Shown in pieces: positions 54,201 through 62,869 of a stretch of DNA of 64,000 nt (position 1 is the first letter of the stretch; the number at the start of each line of letters is the position of its first letter). The translations under genes and the position numbers were made by a program. The notes below the pieces were generated by a model. It did not search any database. It was not told the DNA's origin and saw only the letters and a program-made list of their open reading frames with translations. The stretch comes from Geodermatophilus africanus (GTDB lineage Bacteria; Actinomycetota; Actinomycetes; Mycobacteriales; Geodermatophilaceae): assembly GCF_900107105.1 (NCBI RefSeq), contig NZ_FNOT01000005.1, forward strand, positions 228,320 through 292,319. The letters are read 5' to 3'.

Positions 54201-55887
54201 CGACATCCAGATCAAGATGGCCCAGGGCGCCAAGCCCGGCGAGGGCGGCCAGCTGCCCGGCGCCAAGGTCTACCCGTGGGTGGCGCGCACCCGGCACTCC
54301 ACGCCGGGCGTCGGCCTGATCAGCCCGCCGCCGCACCACGACATCTACTCGATCGAGGACCTCAAGCAGCTGATCCACGACCTGAAGAACGCCAACAACG
54401 AGGCGCGGGTCCACGTCAAGCTGGTCAGCGAGGTCGGGGTCGGGACGGTCGCGGCCGGCGTCAGCAAGGCGCACGCCGACGTCGTCCTCATCTCCGGGCA
54501 CGACGGCGGGACGGGCGCGGCGCCGCTGACCTCGCTCAAGCACGCCGGCTCGCCGTGGGAGCTGGGCCTGGCCGAGACGCAGCAGACGCTGCTGGCCAAC
54601 GGCCTGCGCGACCGCATCGTCGTCCAGGCCGACGGGCAGATGAAGACCGGCCGCGACGTGCTCATCGCCGCCCTGCTGGGCGCCGAGGAGTACGGCTTCG
54701 CCACCGCTCCGCTGGTCGTCTCCGGCTGCGTGATGATGCGCGTCTGCCACCTCGACACCTGCCCGGTCGGCGTCGCGACGCAGAACCCGGAGCTGCGCAA
54801 GCGGTTCACCGGGCGGCCGGAGTTCGTGGAGACCTTCTTCGAGTTCCTCGCCGAGCAGGTGCGCCAGTACCTCGCCGAGCTGGGCTTCCGCTCGCTGGAC
54901 GAGGCGATCGGCCACGCCGAGCTGCTCGACACCCGCAAGGCGGTCGACCACTGGAAGGCCGCCGGGCTGGACCTCTCCCGCATGCTCGCCGTGCCGGAGC
55001 TGGCCGAAGGCGCTGCCCGGCACCGGGTGCGCAGCCAGGACCACGGCCTGGACGTGGCGCTGGACCAGACGCTGATCCAGCTCTGCGAGGGCGCGCTGCT
55101 CGACGCGCGGCCGGTGAGCCTCGAGCTGCCGGTGCGCAACGTCAACCGCACCGTCGGCACGATGCTCGGCTCGATGGTCACCCGGCGCTTCGGCGGCGAG
55201 GGGCTGCCCGACGGCACGATCGACCTGACCTTCACCGGGTCGGCCGGCCAGTCCTTCGGCGCCTTCGTGCCGCGGGGCATCACGATGCGGCTGTTCGGCG
55301 ACGCCAACGACTACGTCGGCAAGGGCCTGTCCGGCGGGCGGATCGTCGTCCGCCCGGCGCGGGAGGCCACCTTCGCCGCCGAGGACAACGTCCTCGCCGG
55401 CAACGTCATCGCCTACGGGGCCACCGCGGGCGAGGTCTTCCTCCGCGGCCGCGTCGGTGAGCGGTTCTGCGTGCGCAACTCCGGTGCGCTGGCCGTCGTC
55501 GAGGGCGTGGGCGACCACGCGCTGGAGTACATGACCGGCGGCGCCGCGGTGATCCTCGGCCCGACCGGCCGCAACATCGCGGCCGGCATGTCCGGCGGCA
55601 TCGGCTACGTGCTGGACCTGGCCCGGCACCGGGTCAACGCCGAGATGGTGGACGTCGAGCCGCTGGACGGCGAGTCCGCGCAGTGGCTGCGCGACGTGCT
55701 GGTCCGCTACGCGGCGGACACCGCGTCCCCGGTGGCCGCCGCGCTGCTGGCCGACTGGGGCCGCTGGTCCGAGCGGTTCAGCGTGATCATGCCGCGCGAC
55801 TACCGCCGCGCACTCGAGGCCCGGCGTGCCGCCGAGGCCGCTGGAACGGATGTCGACAGGGCTGTGATGGAGGCCGCACGTGGCTGA
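51220..55887 (+). CDS. gltB: Glutamate synthase large subunit
   Basis: Large subunit of NADPH-GOGAT, 1555 residues, converting glutamine plus 2-oxoglutarate to two glutamates. A 38-residue propeptide precedes the amidotransferase nucleophile Cys39 ([16 protein letters not shown]). The glutaminase domain runs to about 430. The central and FMN-binding synthase domains follow ([28 protein letters not shown]). The 3Fe-4S cysteines lie in [17 protein letters not shown], and the C-terminal GXGXG beta-helix ends the protein. ATG at 51220. gltD overlaps by 8 bp. Confidence 0.98.
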   Translation: MSESTAPAAPPASGGTAVPFSAVPAASGLYDPANDKDACGVAFVADVQGRASRKIVAAGLTALHNLDHRGAAGSEPNSGDGAGVLTQVPDGLLRAEVDFDLPPVGEYAVGIAFLPVDEAERAARVEDVARLAAEEGLTVLGWRELPVDPDGADVGPTARAVMPHFAQVFVAETIGARADATAFGGAQAVNGVTRLERRAFVLRKRAERAATEAGSSLYVASLSSRTITYKGMLTTDQLPAFFPDLRDERYASAIALVHSRFSTNTFPSWPLAHPFRVIAHNGEINTIKGNRNRMRAREAKLETELFDGPAGPASELGLERVFPVTASDFSDSATFDEVLELLHLSGRSLPHAVLMMIPEAWENHDEMDPARRAFYRFHASIMEPWDGPAAVAFTDGTLIGAVLDRNGLRPGRWWHTKDDLVVLASEVGVLEIPDAEVRAKGRLQPGRMFLVDTRAGKIVSDEEVKGALAAEHPYEDWLHAGLVHLPQLPERRRARPSHESVVRRQQLFGYTEEDLRVLLTPMASSGAEPIGSMGTDTPVAALSDRSRLLYDYFGQLFAQVTNPPLDAIREELVTSLGRTFGPEQNLLHATPASCRQLFLPYPVIDNDELAKILHIDDDGDLPGYAAVRITGHYDVNGGGTALAQAVEQLRTKVSKAIAAGARIIVLSDRDCDEQRAPIPSLLMTAAVHHHLVRQKTRMEVGLVVESGDCREVHHVALLLGYGAAAVNPYLAFESIEDLIRDGVLTGIQPPQAVRNVAKALGKGVLKVMSKMGISTVGSYTMAQIFEAVGLSQEVVDEYFTGTSCPLGGVGIDVLAEEVAMRHRRAYPENPPERAHRRLETGGEYQWRREGEVHLFNPETVFLLQHATRSRQYEVFQRYTETVDQLSEEAATLRGLFTIRTGVRPPVPIDEVEPASEIVRRFQTGAMSYGSISQEAHETLAIAMNRLGGKSNTGEGGEDPDRFQPDPNGDLRRSAIKQVASGRFGVTSEYLVNADDIQIKMAQGAKPGEGGQLPGAKVYPWVARTRHSTPGVGLISPPPHHDIYSIEDLKQLIHDLKNANNEARVHVKLVSEVGVGTVAAGVSKAHADVVLISGHDGGTGAAPLTSLKHAGSPWELGLAETQQTLLANGLRDRIVVQADGQMKTGRDVLIAALLGAEEYGFATAPLVVSGCVMMRVCHLDTCPVGVATQNPELRKRFTGRPEFVETFFEFLAEQVRQYLAELGFRSLDEAIGHAELLDTRKAVDHWKAAGLDLSRMLAVPELAEGAARHRVRSQDHGLDVALDQTLIQLCEGALLDARPVSLELPVRNVNRTVGTMLGSMVTRRFGGEGLPDGTIDLTFTGSAGQSFGAFVPRGITMRLFGDANDYVGKGLSGGRIVVRPAREATFAAEDNVLAGNVIAYGATAGEVFLRGRVGERFCVRNSGALAVVEGVGDHALEYMTGGAAVILGPTGRNIAAGMSGGIGYVLDLARHRVNAEMVDVEPLDGESAQWLRDVLVRYAADTASPVAAALLADWGRWSERFSVIMPRDYRRALEARRAAEAAGTDVDRAVMEAARG

Positions 55888-57367
55888 CTCGACCGGATTC
55901 CTCAAGCACGAGCGGGCGCTGCCGCCGCGGCGTCCCGTCGACGTGCGGATCCTGGACTGGAAGGACGTCTACCTCTCCCGCCAGAACGGGGAGGACGCCG
56001 TCTTCCCGGTCACCGCGGTGCGCCAGCAGGCCGCCCGCTGCATGGACTGCGGCATCCCGTTCTGCCACCACGGCTGCCCGCTGGGCAACCTGATCCCGGA
56101 GTGGAACGACCTCGCCCGCCGCGACGACTGGACCGAGGCCATCGAGCGGCTGCACGCGACCAACAACTTCCCGGAGTTCACCGGGAAGCTGTGTCCCGCG
56201 CCGTGCGAGGGCTCCTGCGTGCTGAACCTGCAGGAGTCGCCGGTCACCATCAAGCAGATCGAGTGGGAGATCATCGACCAGGCGTTCCAGCGCGACCTGG
56301 TCAAGCCCGTCCCCCCGCAGGAGCACACCGGCAAGCGGGTCGCCGTCATCGGCTCCGGGCCCGCCGGGCTGGCCGCCGCCCAGCAGCTCACCCGCGCCGG
56401 GCACGACGTCACCGTCTTCGAACGGGCCGACCGCGTCGGCGGACTGCTGCGCTACGGCATCCCCGAGTTCAAGATGGAGAAGGCCGTGCTCGACCGGCGG
56501 CTGGACCAGATGCGCGCCGAGGGCACCCGGTTCGTCACCGGGGTCGAGGTCGGCAGCGGCCGGGACGGCGCCCCGACCGTCGAGCAGCTGCGCGAGGACT
56601 TCGACGCCGTCGTCCTGGCCGGGGGCGCCACCCTGGGCCGGGACCTGCCGGCGCCGGGCCGGGAGCTCGCCGGCATCCACCTGGCCATGGAGTACCTGCC
56701 CTTCGGCAACCGGCAGGCGCTCGGCGAGCTCGACCAGCCGCCGATCGACGCCCACGGCAAGCACGTCGTGATCATCGGCGGCGGTGACACCGGCGCGGAC
56801 TGCCTGGGCACCGCCCACCGGCAGGGTGCGCTCTCGGTGACCCAGCTGGAGATCATGCCGGCGCCGCCGGACCGCCGGGCGGAGGCCAACCCGTGGCCGA
56901 CCTACCCGATGGTCATGCGGGTCTCCAGCGCCCACGAGGAGGGCGGGGAGCGGCTCTACTCGGTCAACACCGAGCGCTTCGTCGGCGACGAGGACGGCAA
57001 CCTGCGCGCGCTGCTCATCCACGACGTGGAGCGGGTCGACGGGCGGTTCCAGAAGGTCGAGGGCACCGAGCGGGAGCTGCCCGCCGACCTGGTGTTCCTC
57101 GCCATGGGCTTCACCGGCGCGCAGCGCGAGGGCCTCGTCGAGGGGCTCGGGGTCGAGCTCGACCAGCGCGGCAACATCGCCCGTGACGGCGAGTTCATGT
57201 CGACCGTCCCCGGCGTCTTCGTCGCCGGGGACATGGGCCGCGGCCAGTCGCTCATCGTGTGGGCGATCGCCGAGGGCCGGGCCGCCGCCGGCGCCGTCGA
57301 CGCCTGGCTGACCGGCTCGACGACGCTGCCGCGCCCGGTGACGCCCACCGCGGTGGCCCTCCGGTAG
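55880..57367 (+). CDS. gltD: Glutamate synthase small subunit
   Basis: The 495-residue subunit passes NADPH electrons through FAD and Fe-S clusters to GltB. The N-terminal cysteine sets [17 protein letters not shown] and [12 protein letters not shown] bind 4Fe-4S clusters; [17 protein letters not shown] binds FAD and [16 protein letters not shown] binds [24 protein letters not shown] ends the FAD domain. GTG at 55880 overlaps gltB by 8 bp. A palindromic repeat with a perfect 13-bp stem follows. Confidence 0.97.
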   Translation: MADSTGFLKHERALPPRRPVDVRILDWKDVYLSRQNGEDAVFPVTAVRQQAARCMDCGIPFCHHGCPLGNLIPEWNDLARRDDWTEAIERLHATNNFPEFTGKLCPAPCEGSCVLNLQESPVTIKQIEWEIIDQAFQRDLVKPVPPQEHTGKRVAVIGSGPAGLAAAQQLTRAGHDVTVFERADRVGGLLRYGIPEFKMEKAVLDRRLDQMRAEGTRFVTGVEVGSGRDGAPTVEQLREDFDAVVLAGGATLGRDLPAPGRELAGIHLAMEYLPFGNRQALGELDQPPIDAHGKHVVIIGGGDTGADCLGTAHRQGALSVTQLEIMPAPPDRRAEANPWPTYPMVMRVSSAHEEGGERLYSVNTERFVGDEDGNLRALLIHDVERVDGRFQKVEGTERELPADLVFLAMGFTGAQREGLVEGLGVELDQRGNIARDGEFMSTVPGVFVAGDMGRGQSLIVWAIAEGRAAAGAVDAWLTGSTTLPRPVTPTAVALR

Positions 57368-57387
57368 GGATCCCCTGCCCCGCCGTA

Positions 57388-57459
57388 GGAGGACCCCGTC
57401 CTGGCCCCGTCCCGAGGCTCGCCCCGAGCCTGCGAGGGGTGAGGAGGACGGGGTCCTTC
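57388..57459 (-). repeat. Palindromic 3'-end repeat, copy 8 (strongest stem)
   Basis: Arms AGGACCCCGTCCT (57390-57402) and AGGACGGGGTCCT (57445-57457) pair over 13 bp without mismatch; inside is GGCTCG-CCC-CGAGCC (57416-57430). Located between the gltD stop and the pyk promoter, in the reverse orientation of copies 1-4. It should terminate transcription in both directions. Confidence 0.85.
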
Positions 57460-57469
57460 TACCGGCCCC

Positions 57470-57533
57470 GTTGCCGTGTGGGGCAACGTCACAGGGCACC
57501 CTCCCCACGCTCGCCGGGCCGCGCCACTAGCGT
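57470..57533 (+). promoter_or_regulatory. pyk promoter with upstream dyad
   Basis: GTTGCC-N6-GGCAAC (57470-57487) is a perfect dyad 54 bp before the pyk ATG and could be an activator or repressor site. TAGCGT (57528-57533) ends 7 bp before the ATG, so pyk mRNA is probably leaderless. Confidence 0.5.
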
Positions 57534-57540
57534 CTGACCC

Positions 57541-58956
57541 ATGTCCCGTCGCGCGAAGATCGTCTGCACGCTCGGTCCGGCGACCGGCTCCCTCGAGCAG
57601 GTCACCGCCCTCGTCGAGTCGGGGATGGACGTCGCCCGGCTGAACTTCAGCCACGGCGCGCACGCCGACCACCAGCGGGCCTACCGCCTGGTGCGCGAGG
57701 CCTCCGACCGCACCGGTCGCGCCGTCGCCGTCCTGGCCGACCTGCAGGGCCCCAAGATCCGTCTCGGCACGTTCGCCGACGGCCCGGTCCAGTGGGAGAC
57801 CGGCAGCCGGGTGTGCATCACCGTCGACGACGTCGAGGGCACCGCCGAGCGCGTCTCCACCACCTACAAGGGCCTGGCTGCCGACGCCAAGGTCGGCGAC
57901 CGGCTCCTGGTGGACGACGGCAAGCTGGCGCTCTCGGTCGTCGCCATCGAGGGCCCGGACGTGTGCTGCCTGGTCGTCGAGGGCGGCGAGGTGTCGAACA
58001 ACAAGGGCCTGTCCCTGCCGGGCGTCGCGGTGAGCGTGCCGGCGATGTCGGACAAGGACGAGGAGGACCTCCGCTTCGCCCTGCACATGGGCGTCGACTT
58101 CGTCGCGCTGTCCTTCGTGCGGTCCCCGCGCGACATGGACCTGGTGCGCGACGTCATGCGCCGGGAGGACGTCTCCGTCCCCGTGATCGCCAAGCTGGAG
58201 AAGCCCGAGGCGGTGGAGAACCTCGAGGCGATCGTCGAGGCGTTCGACGGCGTCATGGTCGCCCGCGGCGACCTGGGTGTGGAGCTGGCGCTGGAGCAGG
58301 TGCCGCTCGTCCAGAAACGCGCGGTGCAGGCCGCCCGCGAGCGCAACAAGCCGGTCATCGTGGCCACCCAGATGCTCGAGTCGATGATCACCAACTCGCG
58401 TCCCACGCGCGCGGAGGCCTCCGACGTCGCCAACGCCGTCCTGGACGGCGCGGACGCGGTGATGCTCTCGGGGGAGACCTCGGTGGGGCGTTACCCGATC
58501 GCCGCGGTGCGGACGATGGAGCGGATCATCGACGCCGTCGAGAGCGACCCCGTGCGCGTCCCCGAGCTGGTCCGGCGGTCGCGGTCCCGGTCCGGGGCCA
58601 TCGTCCGGGCCGCCCGGGACATCGCCGAGTCCCTCGACGTCAAGGCCCTGGCCACCTTCACCCAGACCGGCGGCAGCGCCCGCCGGCTGGCCGCGCTGCA
58701 CCCCCGGATGCCGCTGCTGGCCTTCACCATCGACGGGCGGGTGCGCAGCCAGCTGGCGCTGTCGTGGGGGGTGGAGACCTTCCTCGTCCCCGCGGTCCAG
58801 CACACCGACGACATGGTCGAGCAGGTCGACTTCTCGCTGCTGTCGATCGGCCGGCTCAAGGAGGGCGACCGGGTCGTCGTCGTGGCCGGCAGCCCGCCGA
58901 ACACGCCCGGGTCCACCAACCTCATCCGGGTGCACGAGGTGGGTACCGACTCGTGA
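57541..58956 (+). CDS. pyk: Pyruvate kinase
   Basis: Last ATP-forming step of glycolysis (PEP plus ADP to pyruvate plus ATP). The 471 residues show AKIVCTLGPATGS, RLNFSHGAHADH, the catalytic Lys in VIAKLEKPEAVENL, the GDLGVELALEQVP metal site and KPVIVATQMLESMI. The C-terminal domain is of normal length. ATG at 57541 is leaderless-type. The TGA overlaps a 26-codon ORF (GTGA) that bridges to tesB. Confidence 0.98.
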   Translation: MSRRAKIVCTLGPATGSLEQVTALVESGMDVARLNFSHGAHADHQRAYRLVREASDRTGRAVAVLADLQGPKIRLGTFADGPVQWETGSRVCITVDDVEGTAERVSTTYKGLAADAKVGDRLLVDDGKLALSVVAIEGPDVCCLVVEGGEVSNNKGLSLPGVAVSVPAMSDKDEEDLRFALHMGVDFVALSFVRSPRDMDLVRDVMRREDVSVPVIAKLEKPEAVENLEAIVEAFDGVMVARGDLGVELALEQVPLVQKRAVQAARERNKPVIVATQMLESMITNSRPTRAEASDVANAVLDGADAVMLSGETSVGRYPIAAVRTMERIIDAVESDPVRVPELVRRSRSRSGAIVRAARDIAESLDVKALATFTQTGGSARRLAALHPRMPLLAFTIDGRVRSQLALSWGVETFLVPAVQHTDDMVEQVDFSLLSIGRLKEGDRVVVVAGSPPNTPGSTNLIRVHEVGTDS

Positions 58957-59033
58957 CCGGGCTCGCGAGGTCACGCGGAGGCGCGGCGCCGTCGGGCACG
59001 GGAGCGACGCGCGCCGGCGAGGGGACCCCGTGA
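58953..59033 (+). CDS. 26-aa bridging ORF / conserved leader copy 2 before tesB
   Basis: GTG at 58953 overlaps the pyk TGA (GTGA) and its own TGA overlaps the tesB GTG (GTGA). The peptide begins VTGLARSRGGAAPSGTG. Its first nine codons match the leader before the flavoprotein (VTELARSRG) with nearly the same nucleotides, and both leaders put the real start codon 76-77 nt downstream. It could be a regulatory leader peptide, a coupling ORF or part of a repeat family; no homologue search was possible. Confidence 0.5.
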   Translation: MTGLARSRGGAAPSGTGATRAGEGTP

Positions 59034-59911
59034 CGGGCCTGCGGGACGGCAGCCAGGCCGCGTCCCTGATGGCGGTCCTCGACCTCGAGGAGCGCGAGCC
59101 CGGCCTGTACGTCGGTCAGACACCGCGCACGCCGCTGCAGCGCATCTTCGGCGGGCAGGTGGCGGGGCAGGCGCTCATGGCCGCGGCGCGGACGCTGCCG
59201 GGGGAGCGCAGCGTGCACTCGCTGCACTCGTACTTCCTGCGGCCCGGCGACCCGCACGAGGAGATCCGCTACGCCGTCGAGCGGATCCGGGACGGTCGCA
59301 CGTTCAGCACCCGGCGGGTGATCGCCTGGCAGCGGCGCCGCGGTGAGGACGTCGCGATCTTCGCCCTCACCGCCGACGCCGCGGTCCCGGAGACCCCGGT
59401 CGTCGAGCACGCGCTGCCGATGCCCGAGGTGCCCGCGCCGGAGACCCTGCCGACCCTGCCCGAGGTCGTCGCCCCGTACGGCCAGCGCGCCGCCGCCGCG
59501 CTGGCCATCAGCCAGGCGGTGGAGCAGCGGCTGCTCGAGGACCCCTTCGACCGGACGCCGAAGTCACCGCCGGACACCCGCACCTGCGTGTGGATGCGGG
59601 TCGCCGGCCGGCTGCCCGAGGACGGCAGCGTGCACCGCGCCGCCCTGACCTTCGTCAGCGACCTGACCCTGCTCTCGGCCGGCCTGGCCCGTATCGGCGG
59701 CGGCTGGGGCGGGGAGCACGTCGGGGCGAGCCTCGACCACGCGGTGTGGTTCCACGCGCCGGTGCGGGCCGACGAGTGGTTCCTCTACGAGACCGACAGT
59801 CCCGCGGCCTCCGGTGGCCGCGCGCTGTGCTTCGGCCAGGTGTGGGCCGCTGACGGCACCCACGTCGCGACGGTCGCGCAGCAGGGCCTCATCCGGTCGC
59901 TGCGCGCCTGA
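59030..59911 (+). CDS. tesB: Acyl-CoA thioesterase II
   Basis: Hydrolyses medium to long acyl-CoA to free acid and CoA. The 293-residue double-hotdog protein shows the N-terminal RIFGGQVAGQALMAAARTL, HSLHSYFLRPGDP and RVIAWQ segments, and in the second half SLDHAVWFHAPVRADEW (Asp catalytic) and SGGRALCFGQVWAADG. GTG at 59030 overlaps the small upstream ORF. pyk-tesB order is as in M. tuberculosis (pykA-tesB1). Confidence 0.95.
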   Translation: MTGLRDGSQAASLMAVLDLEEREPGLYVGQTPRTPLQRIFGGQVAGQALMAAARTLPGERSVHSLHSYFLRPGDPHEEIRYAVERIRDGRTFSTRRVIAWQRRRGEDVAIFALTADAAVPETPVVEHALPMPEVPAPETLPTLPEVVAPYGQRAAAALAISQAVEQRLLEDPFDRTPKSPPDTRTCVWMRVAGRLPEDGSVHRAALTFVSDLTLLSAGLARIGGGWGGEHVGASLDHAVWFHAPVRADEWFLYETDSPAASGGRALCFGQVWAADGTHVATVAQQGLIRSLRA

Positions 59912-59912
59912 G

Positions 59913-61715
59913 TCAGGAGCCGGTGCCCCGGCCGGCGCCGGTGTCGGCCGCTGCCTCCGCCGCGGCGTCCCCGGGGACCCCGCCGTCGGCCTCCGGACGG
60001 CCGGCGTCCCCCTCGGGAGCGGCCTGCGGCGGCGCGAGCTCCCCACGGTCGGCGTGCCCGTCCGGCGCGGCCTGCGGCGGCGCGAGCTCCTCCTGGGCCC
60101 GGGCCTGGGTGGCCGTCTCGTCCTGCGCGGCAGGGGTCTCGACGGGCACCGCCGGCGTCCCGGCCGCGGCGTCCTGCCGTGCCCGCTCAGCCGCGTCGCG
60201 GCGCTCGGCCTCCGCCCGCCCGCGCTCGGCAGCGGACTCCGCGAAGTCGGCGGCCAGCCAGTCGTGGCCCTCGCTCAGCAGCGCCCAGGCCCGCTCGACG
60301 TGCGCCCGCGTCGTCGCCGGCGCGCCGATCGCCACCCGTAGCACCACCTGGCCGCGCACGGTGGTGTGGGTCAGGAACACCTCGCCGCCGTCGTTGAGCC
60401 GCTCCAGCAGCGTCATGGTCGCGACGTCGGCGTCCACCTCGGCGCTCCAGCGCGGGCGCAGGCACACCAGCGACAGCGGGTGCGGGGCGACGACCTCGAA
60501 GCGGTCGTCGCCAGCCGCCCAGCCGGCCAGCTCCTGCGCCAGCGCGACACCCGACCGGATGTGCGCCCGCAGGCCCTCCGCGCCGTACCAGCGCAGCACG
60601 AACCACAGCTTGAGCGCGCGGAAGCGGCGGCCGAGCTCGATCTGCCAGTCGCGGTAGTCGACGACCGCGCCGGCGTCGGTGGCGCCGTTGCGCAGGTACT
60701 CCGGCAGGATCGCCAGCGCGCCGGTGAGCGCGGCCCGGTCGGCCACCCAGAACAGCGTCGCGTCGAAGCCGGTGAGCAGCCACTTGTGTGCGTCGGTGGT
60801 GTAGCTGTCGGCCCACTCGACGCCGGCCTGCAGCTCCCGGAGTTCGGGGACGACGGCGCTCACGCCCGCGTAGGCGGCGTCCACGTGCAGCCACACGCCG
60901 GCGTCGCGGCAGATCGGCCCCAGCTCGGCGAGCGGGTCGACCGCAGTCGTCGACGTCGTCCCCACGGTGGCGCAGACCAGCACCGGGCGGTACCCGCGGG
61001 CGACGTCCCGTTCCAGCCGCGCCCGGAGCGACTGCGGGCGCATCGCCAGGTCGGCGTCGACCTCCACGATCCGGACGGCGTCGGTGCCGAGGCCGGCGAT
61101 GCGCACGGCCTTCTCCATCGAGGAGTGCGTCTCCGCGGAGACGTAGACGGTGTACTCGTCGGGCCGGACGCCGGAGCGCACCGTCGCGCCGCCGTCGGCC
61201 CGGTGCAGGGCCGCCAGCAGCGCGACGAGGTTGGCGCCGGAGCTGGAGTCCTGCACCACGCCGCCCCCGGGCCCGGTCGACAGGAAGGTCTCCGGCAGGC
61301 CGAGCAGGCCGGCGAACCAGTCGAGGACGTGCTGCTCGAGTTCCGTGGCGGCGGGGCTGGTCACCCACGACATGCCCTGCACGCCCAGGCCGGCCGACAC
61401 GAGGTCGCCGAGCACCGAGGGCCCGGACGTGTTGGCCGGGAAGTAGCCGAGGAAGCCGGGGTGCTGCCAGTGGGTGAGCCCGGGGACGACGACGCGGTCG
61501 AGATCGGCCAGGACGGCGTCGAACGGCTCGCCCCGCTCGGGCGGGGCGTCGGGCAGCGCGGCGCGTACGTCGCCGGGGGCGGCGGGGCAGCGGACGGGGA
61601 GCGAGCCGACGCGCGTCCAGTAGTCGGCGATCCAGTCGACGACCTCGTGGCCGTGCCGACGGAACTGCTCCGGGCTCATGTGCGGGGCGGACGGCGTCGG
61701 CTCGGGCTCGCTCAC
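59913..61715 (-). CDS. Group II PLP-dependent aromatic amino acid decarboxylase
   Basis: The first about 480 residues match aromatic-L-amino-acid decarboxylases: HWQHPGFLGYFPANTSGPS, SPAATELEQHVLDWFAGLLG (shown in part), HVDAAYAG and the PLP lysine Lys311 in TTDAHKWLLTGFDA. Likely substrates are tryptophan, tyrosine or DOPA. An unusual tail of about 110 residues follows, Ala/Glu/Pro-rich with an internal repeat ELAPPQAAP(D/E)G, also visible as a DNA repeat near 60013-60092. GTG at 61715 follows TACGGT by 6 bp (leaderless); ATG at 61679 is an alternative. Convergent with tesB. Confidence 0.93.
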   Translation of the reverse strand: MSEPEPTPSAPHMSPEQFRRHGHEVVDWIADYWTRVGSLPVRCPAAPGDVRAALPDAPPERGEPFDAVLADLDRVVVPGLTHWQHPGFLGYFPANTSGPSVLGDLVSAGLGVQGMSWVTSPAATELEQHVLDWFAGLLGLPETFLSTGPGGGVVQDSSSGANLVALLAALHRADGGATVRSGVRPDEYTVYVSAETHSSMEKAVRIAGLGTDAVRIVEVDADLAMRPQSLRARLERDVARGYRPVLVCATVGTTSTTAVDPLAELGPICRDAGVWLHVDAAYAGVSAVVPELRELQAGVEWADSYTTDAHKWLLTGFDATLFWVADRAALTGALAILPEYLRNGATDAGAVVDYRDWQIELGRRFRALKLWFVLRWYGAEGLRAHIRSGVALAQELAGWAAGDDRFEVVAPHPLSLVCLRPRWSAEVDADVATMTLLERLNDGGEVFLTHTTVRGQVVLRVAIGAPATTRAHVERAWALLSEGHDWLAADFAESAAERGRAEAERRDAAERARQDAAAGTPAVPVETPAAQDETATQARAQEELAPPQAAPDGHADRGELAPPQAAPEGDAGRPEADGGVPGDAAAEAAADTGAGRGTGS

Positions 61716-61721
61716 GGCCCC

Positions 61722-61727
61722 ACCGTA
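61722..61727 (-). promoter_or_regulatory. -10 box of a predicted leaderless decarboxylase promoter
   Basis: TACGGT on the minus strand ends 6 bp before the GTG at 61715. Confidence 0.5.
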
Positions 61728-61789
61728 ATCGGACGTTGCCGTGCCCCGTCGTGGCGACCGGGGACACGGGCAGCGGCTCGACGGCGGCC

Positions 61790-61908
61790 GGGGGACGGCA
61801 CGTGGTCGCGGTGCGGTTCCCGGGAGTGGGGGCCGGAGGTCCCCCGAGCGGGGACGGGGGTCTGGCGCTCCAGGCGGGCTGGGGGACGGCACGTGGTCGC
61901 GGTGCGGT
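61790..61908. repeat. 28-bp direct repeat beside the tRNA gene
   Basis: GGGGGACGGCACGTGGTCGC plus 8 further bases occurs at 61790-61817 and again at 61881-61908 (91-bp spacing), between the decarboxylase promoter and the 3' end of the tRNA. Each includes CACGTG, an E-box-like palindrome. It may be remnant duplication next to a tRNA integration site or a transcript-end element. Confidence 0.55.
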
Positions 61909-61930
61909 CCGGAGGACCGCGTTGTCAGAG

Positions 61931-62004
61931 TGCCCCCGGTCCGACTCGAACGGACACTGTGCGGGTTTTGAATCCGCTCCCTCTGCCGATTGGGGTACGG
62001 GGGC
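61931..62004 (-). tRNA. tRNA-Leu(CAA), class-I-like
   Basis: A 74-nt cloverleaf on the minus strand: acceptor GCCCCCG/CGGGGGC, Leu-type D-arm (3-bp stem CCC/GGG with GGCAGA), anticodon loop TTCAAAA giving anticodon CAA, a short 5-nt variable region ACAGT, T-arm GTCCG-TTCGAGT-CGGAC and discriminator A. CCA is not encoded. The anticodon stem has an A-C mismatch at its loop end. A true tRNA-Leu has a long variable arm, so the identity is atypical. A tRNA of this kind beside a pdtaR-like gene recalls leuX of M. tuberculosis. Confidence 0.85.
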
Positions 62005-62062
62005 GTACCGGCCGGTGGCCGGGGTGCAGCCTAACGGGCCCTCGCGTTCCGTCCGGCATCGC

Positions 62063-62068
62063 TAGGCT
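62063..62068 (+). promoter_or_regulatory. -10 box of a predicted leaderless pdtaR promoter
   Basis: TAGGCT ends 7 bp before the GTG at 62076; no Shine-Dalgarno precedes the gene. Confidence 0.5.
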
Positions 62069-62075
62069 CCGGCCC

Positions 62076-62678
62076 GTGAGCAGCGAGCCGATCCGGGTCC
62101 TCATCGCCGAAGACGAGGCGCTCATCCGCCTCGACCTCAAGGAGATGCTCGAGGAGGAGGGGTACACCGTCGTCGCCGAGGTCGGCGACGGACAGCTGGC
62201 CGTCGACCGGGCGACCGAGCTGCGGCCGGACCTGGTCATCCTCGACATCCAGATGCCGGTGCTCGACGGGCTCTCGGCGGCCGAGCAGATCGCCTCGGCG
62301 CGCATCGCCCCGGTCATCGTGCTGACCGCCTTCAGCCAACGCGAGCTGGTCGAGCGGGCCCGCGACGCCGGCGCGATGGCCTACCTGGTCAAGCCGTTCT
62401 CCAAGAACGACCTCGTGCCGGCGATCGAGGTGGCCCGCGGCCGGTTCGCGGAGATGACCGCCCTGGACGGCGAGGTGCGCACGCTCGAGGAGCGCCTGGA
62501 GACCCGCAAGGTGGTCGAGCAGGCCAAGGGCAAGCTGATGGCCGACCAGGGGCTCACCGAGGCCGAGGCGTTCCGGTGGATCCAACGGACGGCCATGAAC
62601 GAGCGCACGTCGATGAGGGCGCTCGCCCAGCGCATCCTGCAGCCGCAGGCCACCGCGGACCCGGCGACGGGCGCCTGA
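62076..62678 (+). CDS. pdtaR: ANTAR-domain response regulator (PdtaR type)
   Basis: The 200-residue protein has a receiver domain (about 6-120) with acidic pocket AEDEALIRLDL, phospho-acceptor Asp57 (LVILDIQMPV), and Lys in AYLVKPFSKNDL. An ANTAR RNA-binding domain (about 135-190) has the pattern VVEQAKGKLMADQGLTEAEA then RTSMRALAQRIL. PdtaR is activated by the PdtaS kinase and binds dual-hairpin RNA to allow transcript elongation. GTG at 62076, leaderless. Order tRNA-Leu(CAA)-pdtaR is as around Rv1626. The target RNAs are not in evidence here. Confidence 0.94.
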   Translation: MSSEPIRVLIAEDEALIRLDLKEMLEEEGYTVVAEVGDGQLAVDRATELRPDLVILDIQMPVLDGLSAAEQIASARIAPVIVLTAFSQRELVERARDAGAMAYLVKPFSKNDLVPAIEVARGRFAEMTALDGEVRTLEERLETRKVVEQAKGKLMADQGLTEAEAFRWIQRTAMNERTSMRALAQRILQPQATADPATGA

Positions 62679-62869
62679 CGCCCGCGGTGTGACGGTGGTG
62701 GCGTGGCCGACACGCCGTGTGACGAGTCGGGAGCGAGCAGGTCACGACCTGATCACGGTCCGGGCGACCCCCGCTCCACCCCCGTATCCGGCAGTTACCT
62801 TCCCCCCACTGACCGGTCGCCCGCCCGGGCGGACTGGTGCACGACCGACACCACAGTGGGAGTTGTTTG

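Noticed and set aside
51175..55905. A 1576-codon minus-strand open frame opposite gltB
   Set aside because: It is a shadow of the GC-rich gltB gene: low-complexity Arg/Gly/Asp/Val composition and no domain, while the plus strand encodes a complete GltB.
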